Positions 42,302-51,196 of a stretch of 64,000 nt of DNA are shown here, piece after piece. The translations under genes were made by a program, and so were the position numbers. Origin of the DNA: an uncultured Oribacterium sp. (GTDB taxonomy: Bacteria; Bacillota; Clostridia; Lachnospirales; Lachnospiraceae); contig CAKQPT010000006.1 in NCBI GenBank assembly GCA_934270345.1, positions 1 to 64,000 on the forward strand, in the 5' to 3' direction. Every line of letters starts with the position of its first letter. The stretch's first letter is position 1. The notes beneath the pieces are model-generated. The model saw only the letters and a program-made list of their open reading frames with translations, was not told the origin of the DNA and did not search any database.

Positions 42302-43756
42302 ATGAATCAGAGTGATCAGCGGAATATTTCCATGATGATGGATCTATATGAGATGACGATGGCGAACGGGTATTTCCAGGATCCGGGGGCGGAGGATCTG
42401 GTGACCTTCGACGTGTTCTACCGGAAGAACCCGGATGGGGCGGGCTTCGCGATCTTCGCGGGGCTCGAGCAGGTGCTGGACTACCTCGAGGGGATGCACT
42501 TCGATGATGTGGATATCGATTACCTGCGCTCGCTTCATATTTATGCGGAGGATTTCCTCACGTGGCTGCGGGACTTCCGCTTCCGCGGTACAGTGCGGGC
42601 GCTGCCGGAGGGCAGCATCATGTACCCGAACGAGCCGATCCTCACGGTGGAGGCGCCGCTCATCGATGCGCAGCTGGTGGAGACGGCGATTCTCGCACAG
42701 GTGAATCACCAGTCCCTCATCGCGACGAAGACGAACCGCATCGTTCGTTCGGCAGAGGGCCGGCTGGTGGCGGACTTCGGCGCGCGGCGGGCGCACAATG
42801 TTGACGCCGCGGTGTATGGTGCCCGGGCCGCCTACATTGGCGGTGCCGCAAGTACGGCGACGATACTGGCCGGGGAGATGTTCAGCATCCCGGTGAGCGG
42901 GACGATGGCGCACAGCTGGGTGATGTACCACGATGACGAGTACACGGCGTTCAGGCGCTTCGCGGAGATCTACCCGGACAATTCGGTGCTGCTCGTCGAC
43001 ACCTACGATGTGCTGGCGTCCGGCGTGCCGAATGCGATTCGTGTGGCGAAGGAGGTGCTGATGCCGATGGGCAAGCGCCTGAAGGGCATCCGGCTCGATT
43101 CTGGTGACCTCGCGTACCTGTCGAAGAAGGCGCGGAAGATGCTCGACGCGGCGGGGCTCGAGGACTGCATCATCGTGGCGTCGAACAGCCTCGATGAGTT
43201 TACGATCCACTCGCTGCTCGAGCAGGGCGCGTGCATCGATTCCTTCGGTGTCGGCGAGCGGCTGATCACGGCGAAGAGCGATCCGGTGTTCGGCGCGGTG
43301 TATAAGCTGGTGGCGGTGAATAAGGATAAAGTCTGCTTCCCGAAGATCAAGGTGTCCGAGACCTTCGAGAAGATCACGAATCCGGGGCAGAAGCGCGTAT
43401 GGCGTGTGTACAATCCGGATGGCTTCGCGGTCGCGGATCTGATCACGATGGCGGACGAGGTGCCGGATCCATCGCAGCCGATCCCGTATGTGGACCCGGA
43501 GAAGCCGTGGAAGTCGATGGCCTTCACGGACTGCACGGTGCGCGAGCTGCAGGAGACCGTCATGGTCGACGGGCGGCGGACGAAGCCGTCGCCATCCATC
43601 GAGCAGGTGCGGCGCTACGTGAAGCAGCAGCTCGATCAGGAGATCTGGCCGGAGGAGCAGCGACTCGAGAACCCGCACACGCACTATCTCGACATGAGCC
43701 CGGCGTACTACCAGATGAAGATGGAGCTGCTGAAGGCCGCGCAGGCGACGAAGTAA
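42302..43756 (+). CDS. pncB: Nicotinate phosphoribosyltransferase
   Basis: A 484-residue enzyme that makes nicotinate mononucleotide from nicotinate, PRPP and ATP in the cytoplasm. Motifs are MTMANGYFQ near the N-terminus, GARRAHNVDAAVYGARAAYIGG, GTMAHSWVMYHDDE with the active-site His, LLVDTYDVLASGVPNAI, and LKGIRLDSGDLAYLSKKARKML, which bind the substrates. The length fits the long bacterial form. AAAGGA stands before the ATG. It pairs with the upstream nicotinamidase and shares a 31-base repeat in its leader. Confidence 0.95.
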   Translation: MNQSDQRNISMMMDLYEMTMANGYFQDPGAEDLVTFDVFYRKNPDGAGFAIFAGLEQVLDYLEGMHFDDVDIDYLRSLHIYAEDFLTWLRDFRFRGTVRALPEGSIMYPNEPILTVEAPLIDAQLVETAILAQVNHQSLIATKTNRIVRSAEGRLVADFGARRAHNVDAAVYGARAAYIGGAASTATILAGEMFSIPVSGTMAHSWVMYHDDEYTAFRRFAEIYPDNSVLLVDTYDVLASGVPNAIRVAKEVLMPMGKRLKGIRLDSGDLAYLSKKARKMLDAAGLEDCIIVASNSLDEFTIHSLLEQGACIDSFGVGERLITAKSDPVFGAVYKLVAVNKDKVCFPKIKVSETFEKITNPGQKRVWRVYNPDGFAVADLITMADEVPDPSQPIPYVDPEKPWKSMAFTDCTVRELQETVMVDGRRTKPSPSIEQVRRYVKQQLDQEIWPEEQRLENPHTHYLDMSPAYYQMKMELLKAAQATK

Positions 43757-43778
43757 CGTGAGTTTATGGAGCGGGAGC

Positions 43779-43807
43779 TTGACATGCACGGATTTCAACT
43801 ATATCAT
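43779..43807 (+). promoter_or_regulatory. Promoter of the GAF-GGDEF gene, with flanking inverted repeat
   Basis: TTGACA (43779-43784), 17 bases, TATCAT (43802-43807). The boxes are partly included in an inverted repeat, TGACATG (43780-43786) and CATGTCA (43805-43811), a possible operator. Downstream, AAGCAC pairs with GTGCTT near 43840-43860, a weak leader hairpin. The same TTGACATG...TATATCAT layout precedes hisC. Confidence 0.75.
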
Positions 43808-43896
43808 GTCAGCTATTGTGTAGCAGATTGAATCGTAGAAGCACGTAAATCTGTGCTTTTGCGACATGAATTTAAGAAAAATAAAGAGGAACATAC

Positions 43897-45561
43897 ATGT
43901 TTTCAAGTCCGCTGTCGCACGCTGAGATCCTGATCTGCGGCTGTATTTTCTGCCTGGTGATGGCGCTGTGCATCTACCTGAGTAATAATTTCGATAGTAA
44001 GAGGAGAAAGTGTCTGTTCTGTCTGCAGGCGTTTACGTCGCTACTTCTGTTTAACAGTGCCACCGCTGTTTTATTCCGTGGGAATCCGGGCGTCCTGAAC
44101 TTTTTTGCCGCACGTATGGGCAGCTTTATGATATTTGCACTGCGGAATGTGGTCGTATTCTTCTTCCATGTGTATGAATGCAGTTATCTGTTTACAGATG
44201 ACACGTGGAAACGCGATCGTCGTGTGCCGTACGCCGGGCTTCTGTGTCTGCTCGGTGTGGTGCTGGTGATTCTTTCACAGAATTCGGATCTTTACTATTA
44301 TTTCGACGCCGACAATGTGTATTACAGGGGCAGATGTTACTTCCTGTCGCTGCTGATTCCGTCTCTGGCGCTGATGATGGATCTGTCACTGCTGCTGCAG
44401 TATCGAAAGAAGCTCCGGAAGATCGTTTTCTTTTCCCTGCTGTCGTTTATCGTACTGACGACCGGGACGGCGGCTGTTCAGCTGTTCTGCAATAGTGTGG
44501 GGCTGATCAACATGGCCACAGGACTTGCGATGACCATTCTGTTTATCTCCTCTATGAGTGAACAGAACCTCGAGATGTATCAGCTGCTGAAGAAAAAGAC
44601 AGAGGTGGAGGAGCGTCTCAGTATATCGATGACGCTGAATCAGAGTGTCAAAGCGCTGTCTGCCAATGCAGATACCGATGCGGCAATCAATGAGCTGCTC
44701 GGTATCATCAACGCGTACTTCGATGCAGATCGAAGCTACATTTTTGAGACCATCCGTGATGGAAAAGCGCTGAAAAACACCTATGAGCATGTGCGGGCGG
44801 GCGTGAGCGCACAGATCGAGAATCTGCAGGATGTCCCGATCGATGTCATCTCGATATGGATGGCGGCGTTCGAAAAGAATGAGGCCTACTTCATGTCGAC
44901 CCTGGATCAGGAGAAGGGCAGTGCGTCCTATAATATGCTGCAGGAGCAGCAGGTGGATCGTCTCCTGGCGGTACCGCTGAAAAAGCAGGATGAAATCATC
45001 GGATTTTTAGGTGTGGATAATCCACGGAATCACTATAACGACCCGACGCTTCTGTCGTCCATCCAGTACTTCATCATCAACAGCTTCGAACGAAAGGAGC
45101 GGCAGCAGCTTCTGGAGAAGCTGAGCTATCGTGACATGCTGACCGGACTCTACAACCGAAATAAGTACATCCAGGTACTGGAGGCCAATGAAGGGAAGCT
45201 CCTCCATGATGTTGGCGTGGCCTATATGGATCTGAATGGGCTCAAGAAAATGAATGATGAAAAGGGCCATGAAGCGGGCGATGCTCTGATTCGCGCTGCG
45301 GCAGATGCACTGACGGAGGTTTTTCCAGGGCGGTCTTTCCGTGTGGGTGGAGATGAGTTCGTCATCGCCCAGGATGGAATTTCGGAAAGGGAATTTACAG
45401 AGAAGATCGATCAGCTTCGGAAGGGCATGGAACGCCGGAAGGTCAGCGTTTCCGTCGGTCATCAGTGGGCAGCGGAAGAGCACGATATCGAGGAGATGCT
45501 GAAGCGTGCGGACCACAGGATGTATGAGGAAAAGAAAAAATATCATCTGACACAGCATTGA
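43897..45561 (+). CDS. Membrane diguanylate cyclase with GAF domain
   Basis: A 554-residue protein. Seven or so hydrophobic helices fill residues 8-225 (a 7TM-like sensor), followed by a GAF domain (residues about 250-400, with ADRSYIFETIRDGK) and a GGDEF domain starting LSYRDMLTGLYNRNKY. The active site RVGGDEF is intact; no RxxD inhibitory site is evident. It should make cyclic di-GMP in response to a membrane or small-molecule signal. It is monocistronic with a strong promoter and terminator. Confidence 0.92.
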   Translation: MFSSPLSHAEILICGCIFCLVMALCIYLSNNFDSKRRKCLFCLQAFTSLLLFNSATAVLFRGNPGVLNFFAARMGSFMIFALRNVVVFFFHVYECSYLFTDDTWKRDRRVPYAGLLCLLGVVLVILSQNSDLYYYFDADNVYYRGRCYFLSLLIPSLALMMDLSLLLQYRKKLRKIVFFSLLSFIVLTTGTAAVQLFCNSVGLINMATGLAMTILFISSMSEQNLEMYQLLKKKTEVEERLSISMTLNQSVKALSANADTDAAINELLGIINAYFDADRSYIFETIRDGKALKNTYEHVRAGVSAQIENLQDVPIDVISIWMAAFEKNEAYFMSTLDQEKGSASYNMLQEQQVDRLLAVPLKKQDEIIGFLGVDNPRNHYNDPTLLSSIQYFIINSFERKERQQLLEKLSYRDMLTGLYNRNKYIQVLEANEGKLLHDVGVAYMDLNGLKKMNDEKGHEAGDALIRAAADALTEVFPGRSFRVGGDEFVIAQDGISEREFTEKIDQLRKGMERRKVSVSVGHQWAAEEHDIEEMLKRADHRMYEEKKKYHLTQH

Positions 45562-45585
45562 GTCGAGACAGTGCAGGGCAGGAGA

Positions 45586-45619
45586 GGACCGGCGGGTACG
45601 CCGGTCCTTATTTTTTTTC
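45586..45619 (+). terminator. Intrinsic terminator after the GAF-GGDEF gene
   Basis: GGACCGGCG (45586-45594) pairs with CGCCGGTCC (45599-45607), then a run of eight T bases. The hisC promoter begins immediately after the T run. Confidence 0.9.
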
Positions 45620-45648
45620 TTGACATGAGCGGCTTCGTCTTATATCAT
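45620..45648 (+). promoter_or_regulatory. Promoter upstream of the histidine operon
   Basis: TTGACA (45620-45625), 17 bases, TATCAT (45643-45648). The expected start near 45655 leaves a 200-base leader before hisC (45864). No T-box specifier/antiterminator pattern and no run of His codons is seen in that leader; a further -10-like TATACT is at 45832-45837. A reading frame across 45571-45900 starts before the promoter and is not called. Confidence 0.7.
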
Positions 45649-45863
45649 CTCACTGTAACGCTTTACCACGCTACCATAGTAAAGCTGAATAGGGAGATTC
45701 CGGACTGGCAGCAGTTGCGGACTGCGTTCCATGAGATGACAGGTCGCAGGCGAGTGCTTGATGACGCAGCGAAGTCGCTCGGAGAAGGGCTCGTATCATC
45801 AATTGTTATATCGGGATTTTCGGTCATGTTGTATACTTATAGGAAACCATCGGGAGGTTCGAG

Positions 45864-46955
45864 ATGTCCAGATTTTTCAACAGTGCATACCGTACGCTGA
45901 CGCCGTACACGCCGGGCGAGCAGCCGCAGGATAAGAAGTACATCAAGTTAAACACGAACGAGTCGCCGTTTCCGCCGGCACCGGGCGTGATCGCGGCGGT
46001 CAATGCTTCCGAGGCGATGGACCTCCGGCTCTACTCGGACCCGGAGCTGAAGCCGCTGAAGGCCCAGCTGGCCGAAAGCTTTCAGGTGGACGTGTCTGAT
46101 GTATTCATTGGCAACGGCTCGGATGAGTGCCTGAACTACGCGTTCATGGCCTTCGGCGAGGACGGCTTCGCGTTTCCGGACATCACCTACAGCTTCTATA
46201 AGGTCATCGCGCAGCTCAACCAGGTGGCGACCGAGCTGAAGCCGCTGCGGGCGGATTTCACGATCGATCTCGCGGATTATCTCGGGCCGGCGACGCCGAA
46301 CGAGGGCAATGCAGGAATCGGGAAGAACATCGTGATCCCGAATCCGAATGCGCCGACCGGGATTCCGATTTCGCTCGACGCGATCGCGCGGCTCTGTGAG
46401 GCAAATGCGGACCACGTCGTGATGATCGACGAGGCCTATGTGGATTTCGCGGACCAGGCGCTGAGTGCGGTGCCGCTGACGAAGAAGTATAAGAACCTGC
46501 TTGTGACGCAGACCTTCTCGAAGTCCCGCAGCATGGCGGGCGCGCGGGTCGGCTTCGCGATCGGCGATGCGGCGCTGATTCAGGATATGGAGACGCTGCG
46601 GAACTCGAACAACCCGTACAACGTGAACCGCATCTCGATGAAGTGTGCGGTGGAGGCGCTCCGGGATACGGCGTACTTCGAGACGAACTGCGCGAAGATC
46701 CGTGCGAATCGTGCATGGACGCGGACGGCGCTCGAGAAGCTCGGCTTCCATGTGCTGGAGAGCCAGACGAATTTCCTCTTCGCGGAGAGTCCGGCGATCT
46801 CCGGTAAGGAGCTCTATCTCCGCCTGAAGGACAACGGCGTGCTGGTGCGGCACTTCGATGACCCGAAGATCACGAATTTCAACCGCATCACCATCGGCTC
46901 CGAGGAGGAGATGGCGCAGTTCATCGAGATCGTGCGGGACATCCTCACGTTCTGA
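45864..46955 (+). CDS. hisC: Histidinol-phosphate aminotransferase
   Basis: A 363-residue PLP enzyme, class II aminotransferase, converting imidazole-acetol phosphate to histidinol phosphate. Motifs are KLNTNESPFPPAPGV, FIGNGSDECLNYAF, NPNAPTGIPISLD, MIDEAYVDFAD and the PLP Lys in TFSKSRSMAGARVGFA. A short Gly-Asn-Ala-Gly insert occurs before IVIPNPNAPTG. GGGAGG at 45851-45856 sets the ATG. It leads the his operon but is followed by a palindrome element before hisB, so the rest of the operon may have separate control. Confidence 0.95.
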   Translation: MSRFFNSAYRTLTPYTPGEQPQDKKYIKLNTNESPFPPAPGVIAAVNASEAMDLRLYSDPELKPLKAQLAESFQVDVSDVFIGNGSDECLNYAFMAFGEDGFAFPDITYSFYKVIAQLNQVATELKPLRADFTIDLADYLGPATPNEGNAGIGKNIVIPNPNAPTGIPISLDAIARLCEANADHVVMIDEAYVDFADQALSAVPLTKKYKNLLVTQTFSKSRSMAGARVGFAIGDAALIQDMETLRNSNNPYNVNRISMKCAVEALRDTAYFETNCAKIRANRAWTRTALEKLGFHVLESQTNFLFAESPAISGKELYLRLKDNGVLVRHFDDPKITNFNRITIGSEEEMAQFIEIVRDILTF

Positions 46956-46961
46956 GTTTAT

Positions 46962-47055
46962 AAAAATTTAAGGGGGTCTGACCCCATTAAATTTTTATAA
47001 ACAGAATCTAAAGTTGAAGTTTATGGGGTCAGACCCCCTTACGAAATTCTTAAGA
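46962..47055. repeat. GGGGTC(A/T)GACCCC palindrome element, locus D (full copy)
   Basis: Cores at 46973-46985 and 47025-47037, joined by the same AT-rich linker as locus C (23157-23238); right flank CTTACGAAATTCTTAAG as in loci A and B. It lies between hisC and hisB, inside the operon, leaving 20 bases before the hisB start. Confidence 0.85.
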
Positions 47056-47074
47056 TGTGTTCAGGGAGTAAAGT

Positions 47075-47683
47075 ATGAGAGTAGCAGAGATCAATCGGGT
47101 GACGAATGAGACGGATGTGCAGCTGTGGCTGGACCTCGACGGGGATGGCAAGGAGTCGGAGATCAAGACGGGGATCGGGTTCTTCGATCATATGATGACG
47201 CTGTTCAGCCGGCACTCGGGGATTCAGATGAATCTCACCTGCGAGGGGGATACCTGGGTCGATGATCATCACAGTGTGGAGGACATCGGGATCACGCTCG
47301 GGCAGGCGATGTCGGAGGCGCTCGGCGACCGGAAGGGAATCCGGCGCTACGCAAGCATGACGCTGCCGATGGATGAGGCACTCATCCTCGTGGCGGTGGA
47401 TATCAGCGGCCGTGGCGGTTTCTATGGAGACATCCCGTTCAAGACGGAGAAGATCGGCAGCTTCGACACGGAGCTCGTGGTGGAGTTCTTCCAGGCCTTC
47501 GCGCTGAACGCCGGAATCACGCTGCATATCCGGGAGCTCGCGGGCGAGAACAGTCATCACATCGCGGAGGGCTGCTTCAAGGGCCTCGCGCATGTGCTGC
47601 GGGCGGCGGTCGAGATCGACACGCGCTTCGCAAACGATATCCCAAGCACGAAGGGCGTGCTCGCAAGCCCGACCGGCGAGTGA
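47075..47683 (+). CDS. hisB: Imidazoleglycerol-phosphate dehydratase
   Basis: A 202-residue enzyme, the dehydratase half of HisB only, for step seven of histidine synthesis. The two manganese-binding repeats are WVDDHHSVEDIGITLG and ENSHHIAEGCFKGLAHVLR, and IGFFDHMMTLFSRHSG is the N-terminal active segment. GGGAG precedes the ATG. The phosphatase activity is supplied separately by the PHP protein at 55566. The hisZ gene follows after 78 bases. Confidence 0.95.
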   Translation: MRVAEINRVTNETDVQLWLDLDGDGKESEIKTGIGFFDHMMTLFSRHSGIQMNLTCEGDTWVDDHHSVEDIGITLGQAMSEALGDRKGIRRYASMTLPMDEALILVAVDISGRGGFYGDIPFKTEKIGSFDTELVVEFFQAFALNAGITLHIRELAGENSHHIAEGCFKGLAHVLRAAVEIDTRFANDIPSTKGVLASPTGE

Positions 47684-47761
47684 TGGACGCAGCGGGCGAG
47701 GCATTGACCACACGATACAACTGCACAGGGGACGCATGGGCGCGGTGCAGGAAGGATGAAA

Positions 47762-48970
47762 ATGATGACGGAACAGAAACTGAATGAGCTTTACGAGCGC
47801 TTCGGCTACCGGAAGTTCAAGATGACGAAATTTGAGCCTTATGATCTCTACGCGGACAACCGGGATTTCCTGAAGTCCAGTCAGCTGATCACCTTCACGG
47901 ACCTCGATGGCTCGCTGCTGGCGCTGAAGCCGGATGTGACGCTCAGCATCATCAAGTCGAACCTCGGCGGCGAGGAAAAGGTCTACTATAACGAAACGGT
48001 CTACCGTCCGAAGGACAACCACTACCGCGAGATCCTGCAGTCGGGCATCGAGTGCATCGGCCGGATCGACGCGTACTCGGAGGCCGAGGTGATCGCGCTC
48101 GCGGCGGAGTCGCTGAAGCTGATCGGGGAGCGTTTCGTGATCCGCGTGTCGGACGCGGCCTTCTTGCAGGAGATGTTTGCGACGATGGGCCTCAGCGACA
48201 GCACCGTGGCGGAGGCGCTGCGGCTCTTCTCGATGAAGAACACGGCGGGCTTCGATGCGCTGGTGCGTGAGGGGAAGCTCACGGAGGCGAGTGCGCGGAC
48301 GCTGAAGTCGCTTGCGGATCTGTACCGGCCGTTCCGGGAGGGTGCCGCCGAGCTTCGCAGCTTTGCGATTTCCAATGCTTCCGCCCAGATGGCAGATCAC
48401 CTCGCGAAGCTCTGTGATATCCTCGAGGCTTTCGGGGTGCTCCAGTACGTTTATCTCGATTTCTCCCTGGTGAACTCCATGGACTATTACAATGGCCTGA
48501 TCTTCCAGGGCGCGGTCGAGGAGATTCCGTTCACCGTGCTGTCGGGCGGACGCTATGACCGTCTTCCGGAGAAGATGGGGAAGAAGGTCGGCGCGATCGG
48601 CTTCGCCCTCGACCTCGATACCGTGGCGAACTACAGCTCACAGCGCCGGGACGCCGACGTCGATGTGCTCGTGCTGTATGACATGGGCGACGAAGCGACG
48701 CGGGTGGCTGCGGTTATGCGGGCGCTCAGCGCGCGGGGCCTCCGGGTGCGCAGCCTTCGTGTGGAGGAGCAGGCGCGCGTCGAGCATAAGATCACCGCGC
48801 GGCAGACGATGAGCCTCAGCGAAGCGGAGGCGCTGGCGACGCGCGAGGATGCGACAGCAGATGGTGCAGTTTTGGGCGCGATGCGCGAAGCTGTGCCGGA
48901 AGCAGAGGCATCGACCAGCATGGCTGATAAACTGGGAAACCACATCGGAGAAGGGAGCGGCATAAAATGA
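47762..48970 (+). CDS. hisZ: ATP phosphoribosyltransferase regulatory subunit
   Basis: A 402-residue class II aminoacyl-tRNA-synthetase paralogue that activates the short HisG. Motifs include FLKSSQLITFTDLDGSLLALKPDVTLSI, YYNETVYR and GIECIG, and LSGGRYDRLPEKMG near the C-terminal core. The tail (from about residue 350) is unusual: an Ala/Thr/Glu-rich run before the end. AGGAAGG at 47749-47755 fits ATG 47762, with ATG 47756 as an alternative. Its stop overlaps the hisG start by ATGA, so the two subunits are translated together. Confidence 0.93.
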   Translation: MMTEQKLNELYERFGYRKFKMTKFEPYDLYADNRDFLKSSQLITFTDLDGSLLALKPDVTLSIIKSNLGGEEKVYYNETVYRPKDNHYREILQSGIECIGRIDAYSEAEVIALAAESLKLIGERFVIRVSDAAFLQEMFATMGLSDSTVAEALRLFSMKNTAGFDALVREGKLTEASARTLKSLADLYRPFREGAAELRSFAISNASAQMADHLAKLCDILEAFGVLQYVYLDFSLVNSMDYYNGLIFQGAVEEIPFTVLSGGRYDRLPEKMGKKVGAIGFALDLDTVANYSSQRRDADVDVLVLYDMGDEATRVAAVMRALSARGLRVRSLRVEEQARVEHKITARQTMSLSEAEALATREDATADGAVLGAMREAVPEAEASTSMADKLGNHIGEGSGIK

Positions 48971-49623
48971 TCAATGTAGCATTAGCGAAGGGCCGCCTCG
49001 GAGACAAGACCTACTCGATGATGGCGAAGGCCGGTTTCGACTGTCCGGCGATCCTCGAGAAGAACCGGAAGCTCACCTTCGAGAATCCGGAGAAGGGCAT
49101 CCGTTACTTCTGGGTGAAGCCGTCGGATGTCGAGATCTACGTCGAGCGTGGCGCGGCGGACATCGGCGTGTGCGGCGCGGACATCCTCCTCGAGTACGAG
49201 CCGGATGTGTATGAGCTGCTGGACCTCGGCTTCGGCAGGTGCCGCATGTGCGTGGCGGGCCCGAAGGATTTTTATGATAACGAGGAGCGGACGCTCCGGG
49301 TCGCGACGAAGTTTGCCAATGTTGCCAGCCACTACTATGAGTCTATCGGCAGGGACATCGACATCATCAAGCTGAACGGTTCCATCGAGATCGCACCGAT
49401 CCTGGGCCTCAGCGATGTCATCTTCGATATCGTCGAGACGGGCAATACACTTCGGGAGAACGACCTCGAGGTGTTGACGGAGGTCGTACCGATCAGTGCG
49501 CGCCTCATCTGTAATAAGGTAAGCTACCAGTTCAAGCATGACGAGATCATGCGGCTCCGGGACGGCCTCGCGGAGATCGTCGCGAGCGGCGAGAAGGTGG
49601 AAGCCGTGAAGCTGGAGCACTGA
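48967..49623 (+). CDS. hisG: ATP phosphoribosyltransferase catalytic subunit, short form
   Basis: A 218-residue short HisG that starts the histidine pathway by joining ATP and PRPP; it lacks the C-terminal regulatory domain of long HisG and depends on HisZ, which is encoded just upstream. Motifs include NVALAKGRLGDKTYSMMAKAG, VERGAADIGVCGADILLE and IVETGNTLRENDLEVL. The ATGA overlap with hisZ sets the start at 48967. A GCCAATGTTGCC motif at 49315 is shared with the MATE gene. Confidence 0.95.
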   Translation: MINVALAKGRLGDKTYSMMAKAGFDCPAILEKNRKLTFENPEKGIRYFWVKPSDVEIYVERGAADIGVCGADILLEYEPDVYELLDLGFGRCRMCVAGPKDFYDNEERTLRVATKFANVASHYYESIGRDIDIIKLNGSIEIAPILGLSDVIFDIVETGNTLRENDLEVLTEVVPISARLICNKVSYQFKHDEIMRLRDGLAEIVASGEKVEAVKLEH

Positions 49624-49704
49624 TGACAACGTCCAGAGATGAACTTTCGTGACGGGAAGAGCGGACGGATTTGATGAATCGTGATAAAGAAGCAGAAGCA
49701 TCCA

Positions 49705-49777
49705 CCGGCGCTGTCCGGGGATGAGATATGGAGCGAAGTGACGAGGTCGGGTCAGAGACATTGGCAGACAGCGCCGG
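49705..49777 (+). promoter_or_regulatory. 11-base inverted repeat in the hisG-hisD gap
   Basis: CCGGCGCTGTC (49705-49715) and its exact complement GACAGCGCCGG (49767-49777) around 51 bases. The right arm is joined to a GAGACATTGGC copy (49755-49765). The hisD ribosome site follows, so the stem may affect hisD translation or mRNA stability. Confidence 0.55.
49755..49765 (+). repeat. GAGACATTGGC dispersed motif (hisD leader copy)
   Basis: Exact copy of the 11-base motif, followed by AGACAGCGCCGGAAGG. It is 28-38 bases before the hisD start codon. A copy in the ddl leader has a similar distance. Confidence 0.7.
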
Positions 49778-49792
49778 AAGGATGGGAGAGAC

Positions 49793-51079
49793 ATGATTAA
49801 GATTTTCGAGATGGGAAAGATCAGAGACGAGGAGATTTTCGCGCGGTTTGAGCCGACCTCCAGCGTCGAGGACATCGTAAAGGGCATCATCGCGCGCGTG
49901 CGTGCGGAGGGGGATGCGGCACTGCGGGCGTACAGTGCGGAGTTTGACCACGTCGACATCGAGGATTTCCTCGTGAGCGAGGCGGAGATCGAGGCGGCGC
50001 TCGCGAAGGTGGAGCCGGAATTTATCGCAGTGCTCGAGGAGGCGGCGGCCAATATCCGCGCCTTCCACAGTAAGCAGGTGCGGAACAGCTTCATCATGGC
50101 GGACAAGCCGGGCGTGATCCTCGGGCAGCGGGTGATTCCGCTCGAGAAGGTCGGCCTCTATGTGCCGGGCGGCACGGCGGCGTATCCGTCGACGGTGCTG
50201 ATGGATGCGATTCCGGCGAAGATCGCGGGGGTCGAGGAGATCGTTATGGTGACCCCGCCGAACAAGGAGGGCTCGGTCAACCCGTATATCCTCGCGGCGG
50301 CGCATGTCGCCGGTGTGGGCCGGATCTTCAAGGTCGGCGGCGCGCAGGCGGTGGCGGCGCTCGCGTATGGCACGGCGTCGATTCCACGCGTCGATAAGAT
50401 CGTGGGTCCGGGCAATGCCTTTGTCGCGGAGGCGAAGAAGCAGGTGTTCGGACAGGTCGGCATCGACATGATCGCCGGTCCGTCGGAGGTGCTGGTGCTC
50501 GCGGATGGGAAGTCGGACCCGCGCTTCGTGGCGGCGGATCTGCTGAGCCAGGCGGAGCACGATAAGAATGCGTCGGCGGTGCTCATCACGGATTCCATGG
50601 CACTCGCCGAGGCGGTGCAGCAGGAGCTCGAGGTACAGCTCGCGCAGCTGAAGCGTGAGGAGATCGCGCGGGCGTCCATCGACAACAACGGAAAGATCAT
50701 CGTCGCGCATGACCTCCGCGAGGGCATCGAGGCGGCGAACCGCATCGCTCCGGAGCACATGGAGGTGTGCGTGGATCAGCCGTTTGACTATCTGCCGCTC
50801 ATCAAGAATGCCGGCTCCGTCTTCCTCGGCCGCTACAACGCAGAGCCGACCGGAGACTACTTCGCCGGCCCGAACCACACGCTGCCGACCTCCGGCACGG
50901 CGCGCTTCTACAGCCCGCTCGGCGTCGACGACTTCGTGAAGAAGATGCAGTACAGCTACTACACGAAGGACGCACTGGAGAAGGACTACGACAAGATCTC
51001 CATGTTCGCGAATAAGGAAGGGCTTACTGCCCACGCTCGCGCCGTGGACATAAGATTTGGCAAGGAAGATAGGGATTGA
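49793..51079 (+). CDS. hisD: Histidinol dehydrogenase
   Basis: A 428-residue zinc enzyme that oxidises histidinol to histidine in two NAD steps. The family signature is in IVGPGNAFVAEAKKQVFGQVGIDMIAGPSEVLVLAD, and zinc ligands are in LLSQAEHDKNA and the C-terminal GLTAHARAVDIR. GGGAGAG precedes ATG 49793. The gap to hisH is 117 bases. It is complete and of usual length. Confidence 0.95.
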   Translation: MIKIFEMGKIRDEEIFARFEPTSSVEDIVKGIIARVRAEGDAALRAYSAEFDHVDIEDFLVSEAEIEAALAKVEPEFIAVLEEAAANIRAFHSKQVRNSFIMADKPGVILGQRVIPLEKVGLYVPGGTAAYPSTVLMDAIPAKIAGVEEIVMVTPPNKEGSVNPYILAAAHVAGVGRIFKVGGAQAVAALAYGTASIPRVDKIVGPGNAFVAEAKKQVFGQVGIDMIAGPSEVLVLADGKSDPRFVAADLLSQAEHDKNASAVLITDSMALAEAVQQELEVQLAQLKREEIARASIDNNGKIIVAHDLREGIEAANRIAPEHMEVCVDQPFDYLPLIKNAGSVFLGRYNAEPTGDYFAGPNHTLPTSGTARFYSPLGVDDFVKKMQYSYYTKDALEKDYDKISMFANKEGLTAHARAVDIRFGKEDRD

Positions 51080-51196
51080 GCCGGATTTTTCGCAAGACAG
51101 CATGAAATAGATGATATACAGTATTGCGAAACAAAATGTGCCAGAAAAGTAAGTACCAGATAAACCGATTGGGAAAACCAGTTTGAAAGGACGACT

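Noticed and set aside
45649..45863. T-box or histidine leader peptide before hisC
   Set aside because: No T-box antiterminator sequence, no tRNA-pairing bulge and no run of His codons could be found.
45571..45900. Open frame of 109 codons in front of hisC
   Set aside because: It starts before a terminator and promoter, overlaps hisC, and has no ribosome site or recognisable sequence.
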